Shown here one piece after another: positions 63,681 to 64,000 of a DNA stretch of 64,000 bases. The stretch covers positions 1 to 64,000 of the forward strand of contig WVSN01000016.1 in the NCBI GenBank assembly GCA_015689705.1, given 5' to 3'. This DNA comes from Rhodobacterales bacterium HKCCE3408 (GTDB lineage: Bacteria; Pseudomonadota; Alphaproteobacteria; Rhodobacterales; Rhodobacteraceae). Position 1 is the stretch's first letter, and each line of letters begins with the position of its first letter. The notes under the pieces are model-generated. The model worked only from the letters and a program-made list of their open reading frames with translations. It had not been told where the DNA came from and ran no database searches. The position numbers and the translations under genes were made by a program.

Positions 63681-64000
63681 TCACAGCTGCTCCGCGCCAA
63701 ATGTGTCGCAGGCGCCGGCATCGCCCGTGGTGTAGCCGCGTTCGAACCAGCCCACGCGCTGTTCCGAGGTTCCGTGAGTAAAGCTGTGCGGGTTCGGCTG
63801 CCGCCCGGCCTGCGCCTGGAGGTAGTCGTCACCGATGCGCGAGGCGGCGTTCAGCGCCTCCTCGATATCGCCTTCCTCCAGCACACCGTCGAGCGCGCTG
63901 GCCCAGACGCCCGAGAGACAGTCGGCCTGAAGCTCGATCATCACCGAGATGCGGTTCGATTCGACCTCGGACACCGTCGCCCGGATCTCGTTGGCCTGCC
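63681..64000 (-). CDS. Putative neutral zinc metallopeptidase, YpfJ type (C-terminal part; runs off the right edge)
   Basis: The visible C-terminal part (about 106 residues) has the ELQADCLSGVWA block and the GWFERGYTTGDAGACDTF end typical of the zinc metallopeptidase family YpfJ (PF04228). The catalytic HExxH is upstream of the window. Reading continues without a stop to the right edge. A GTG at 63972-63974 would not be the start since the family continues upstream of it. Confidence 0.85.
   Translation of the reverse strand, partial: QANEIRATVSEVESNRISVMIELQADCLSGVWASALDGVLEEGDIEEALNAASRIGDDYLQAQAGRQPNPHSFTHGTSEQRVGWFERGYTTGDAGACDTFGAEQL

Overview
The window is about 64 kb of GC-rich (roughly two-thirds G+C) bacterial chromosome, densely packed with genes, many joined by 4-base ATGA stop/start overlaps. 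Gene content points to an alphaproteobacterium of the Rhodobacteraceae (Roseobacter/Rhodobacter group): a membrane-anchored CycM-type cytochrome c, a divergent hemC/hemE pair with a TGT-N12-ACA (PpsR/CrtJ-like) site between them, hemF, YejABEF-type peptide transporter genes, many periplasmic-binding-protein ABC transporters, and short intergenic hairpin repeats. No phage, insertion sequence, CRISPR array or rRNA was seen; there is one tRNA (elongator tRNA-Met, anticodon CAT).

Layout, left to right. 1-2.7 kb: ybbP/ybbA-like ABC exporter genes divergent from tesA (start codons overlap). 2.9-6.8 kb: glycerol-3-phosphate use (glpD, glpK) and a nitrilase-family amidase. 6.83-7.58 kb: an AT-rich, hairpin-dense gap that ends in a clear guanidine-I (ykkC) riboswitch. 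7.58-12.07 kb: the operon it controls, with an ABC transporter (binding protein, permease, ATPase), a GdmH-type guanidine hydrolase of the ureohydrolase superfamily, a His-rich small protein and a 63-residue His-containing membrane protein. 12.7-17.8 kb: homoprotocatechuate meta-cleavage genes (hpaH, hpaG, hpaD, hpaE, hpaF) under a divergent hpaR with a palindromic operator. 17.9-20.7 kb: an FMN-type glutamate-synthase-like protein and an orphan Cache-domain membrane sensor. 21-22.7 kb: kdgK and kduD, then the tRNA.

23-34.8 kb: a large galactoside utilisation locus, with GH42 beta-galactosidase, SMP-30 lactonase, KDPGal aldolase, KDGal kinase, an SDR whose catalytic Lys is Asn, GH4 alpha-galactosidase, two sugar ABC permeases with a YjbR-like gene between them, the binding protein, and divergently an IclR regulator and the ABC ATPase. 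The genes fit import of galactosides, hydrolysis, and oxidation of galactose by the De Ley-Doudoroff route; a galactonate dehydratase is not in the window. 34.8-40.1 kb: hemC, hemE, an FAD oxidoreductase, a glycosyltransferase and hemF. 40.3-44.7 kb: a D-Ala-D-Ala carboxypeptidase with a SPOR-like tail, a DUF2270 protein, an MDR alcohol dehydrogenase and a universal stress protein. 44.7-50.7 kb: yejF, yejE, yejB, yejA. 50.8-58.6 kb: cycM, pheA, a sulfotransferase, a RidA-like protein, an EamA transporter, an SRPBCC protein, nudC and a cpdB-like nucleotidase without a signal peptide. 58.6-61.5 kb: an NMT1/THI5-type ABC transporter with two tandem perfect hairpins inside the operon. 61.5-64 kb: an esterase-like hydrolase, a gamma-butyrobetaine-dioxygenase-like protein and a truncated zinc metallopeptidase at the edge.

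The most promising system is the riboswitch-controlled guanidine operon: the hydrolase family is known to need nickel, and here two small histidine-rich proteins are translationally coupled to it, with no hypA/hypB in the window. Other points worth following are the PpsR-like site at hemC/hemE, a hairpin-plus-tail repeat found at two convergent gene junctions, the Lys-to-Asn change in the galactose-locus SDR, and the Cache sensor without an output domain.
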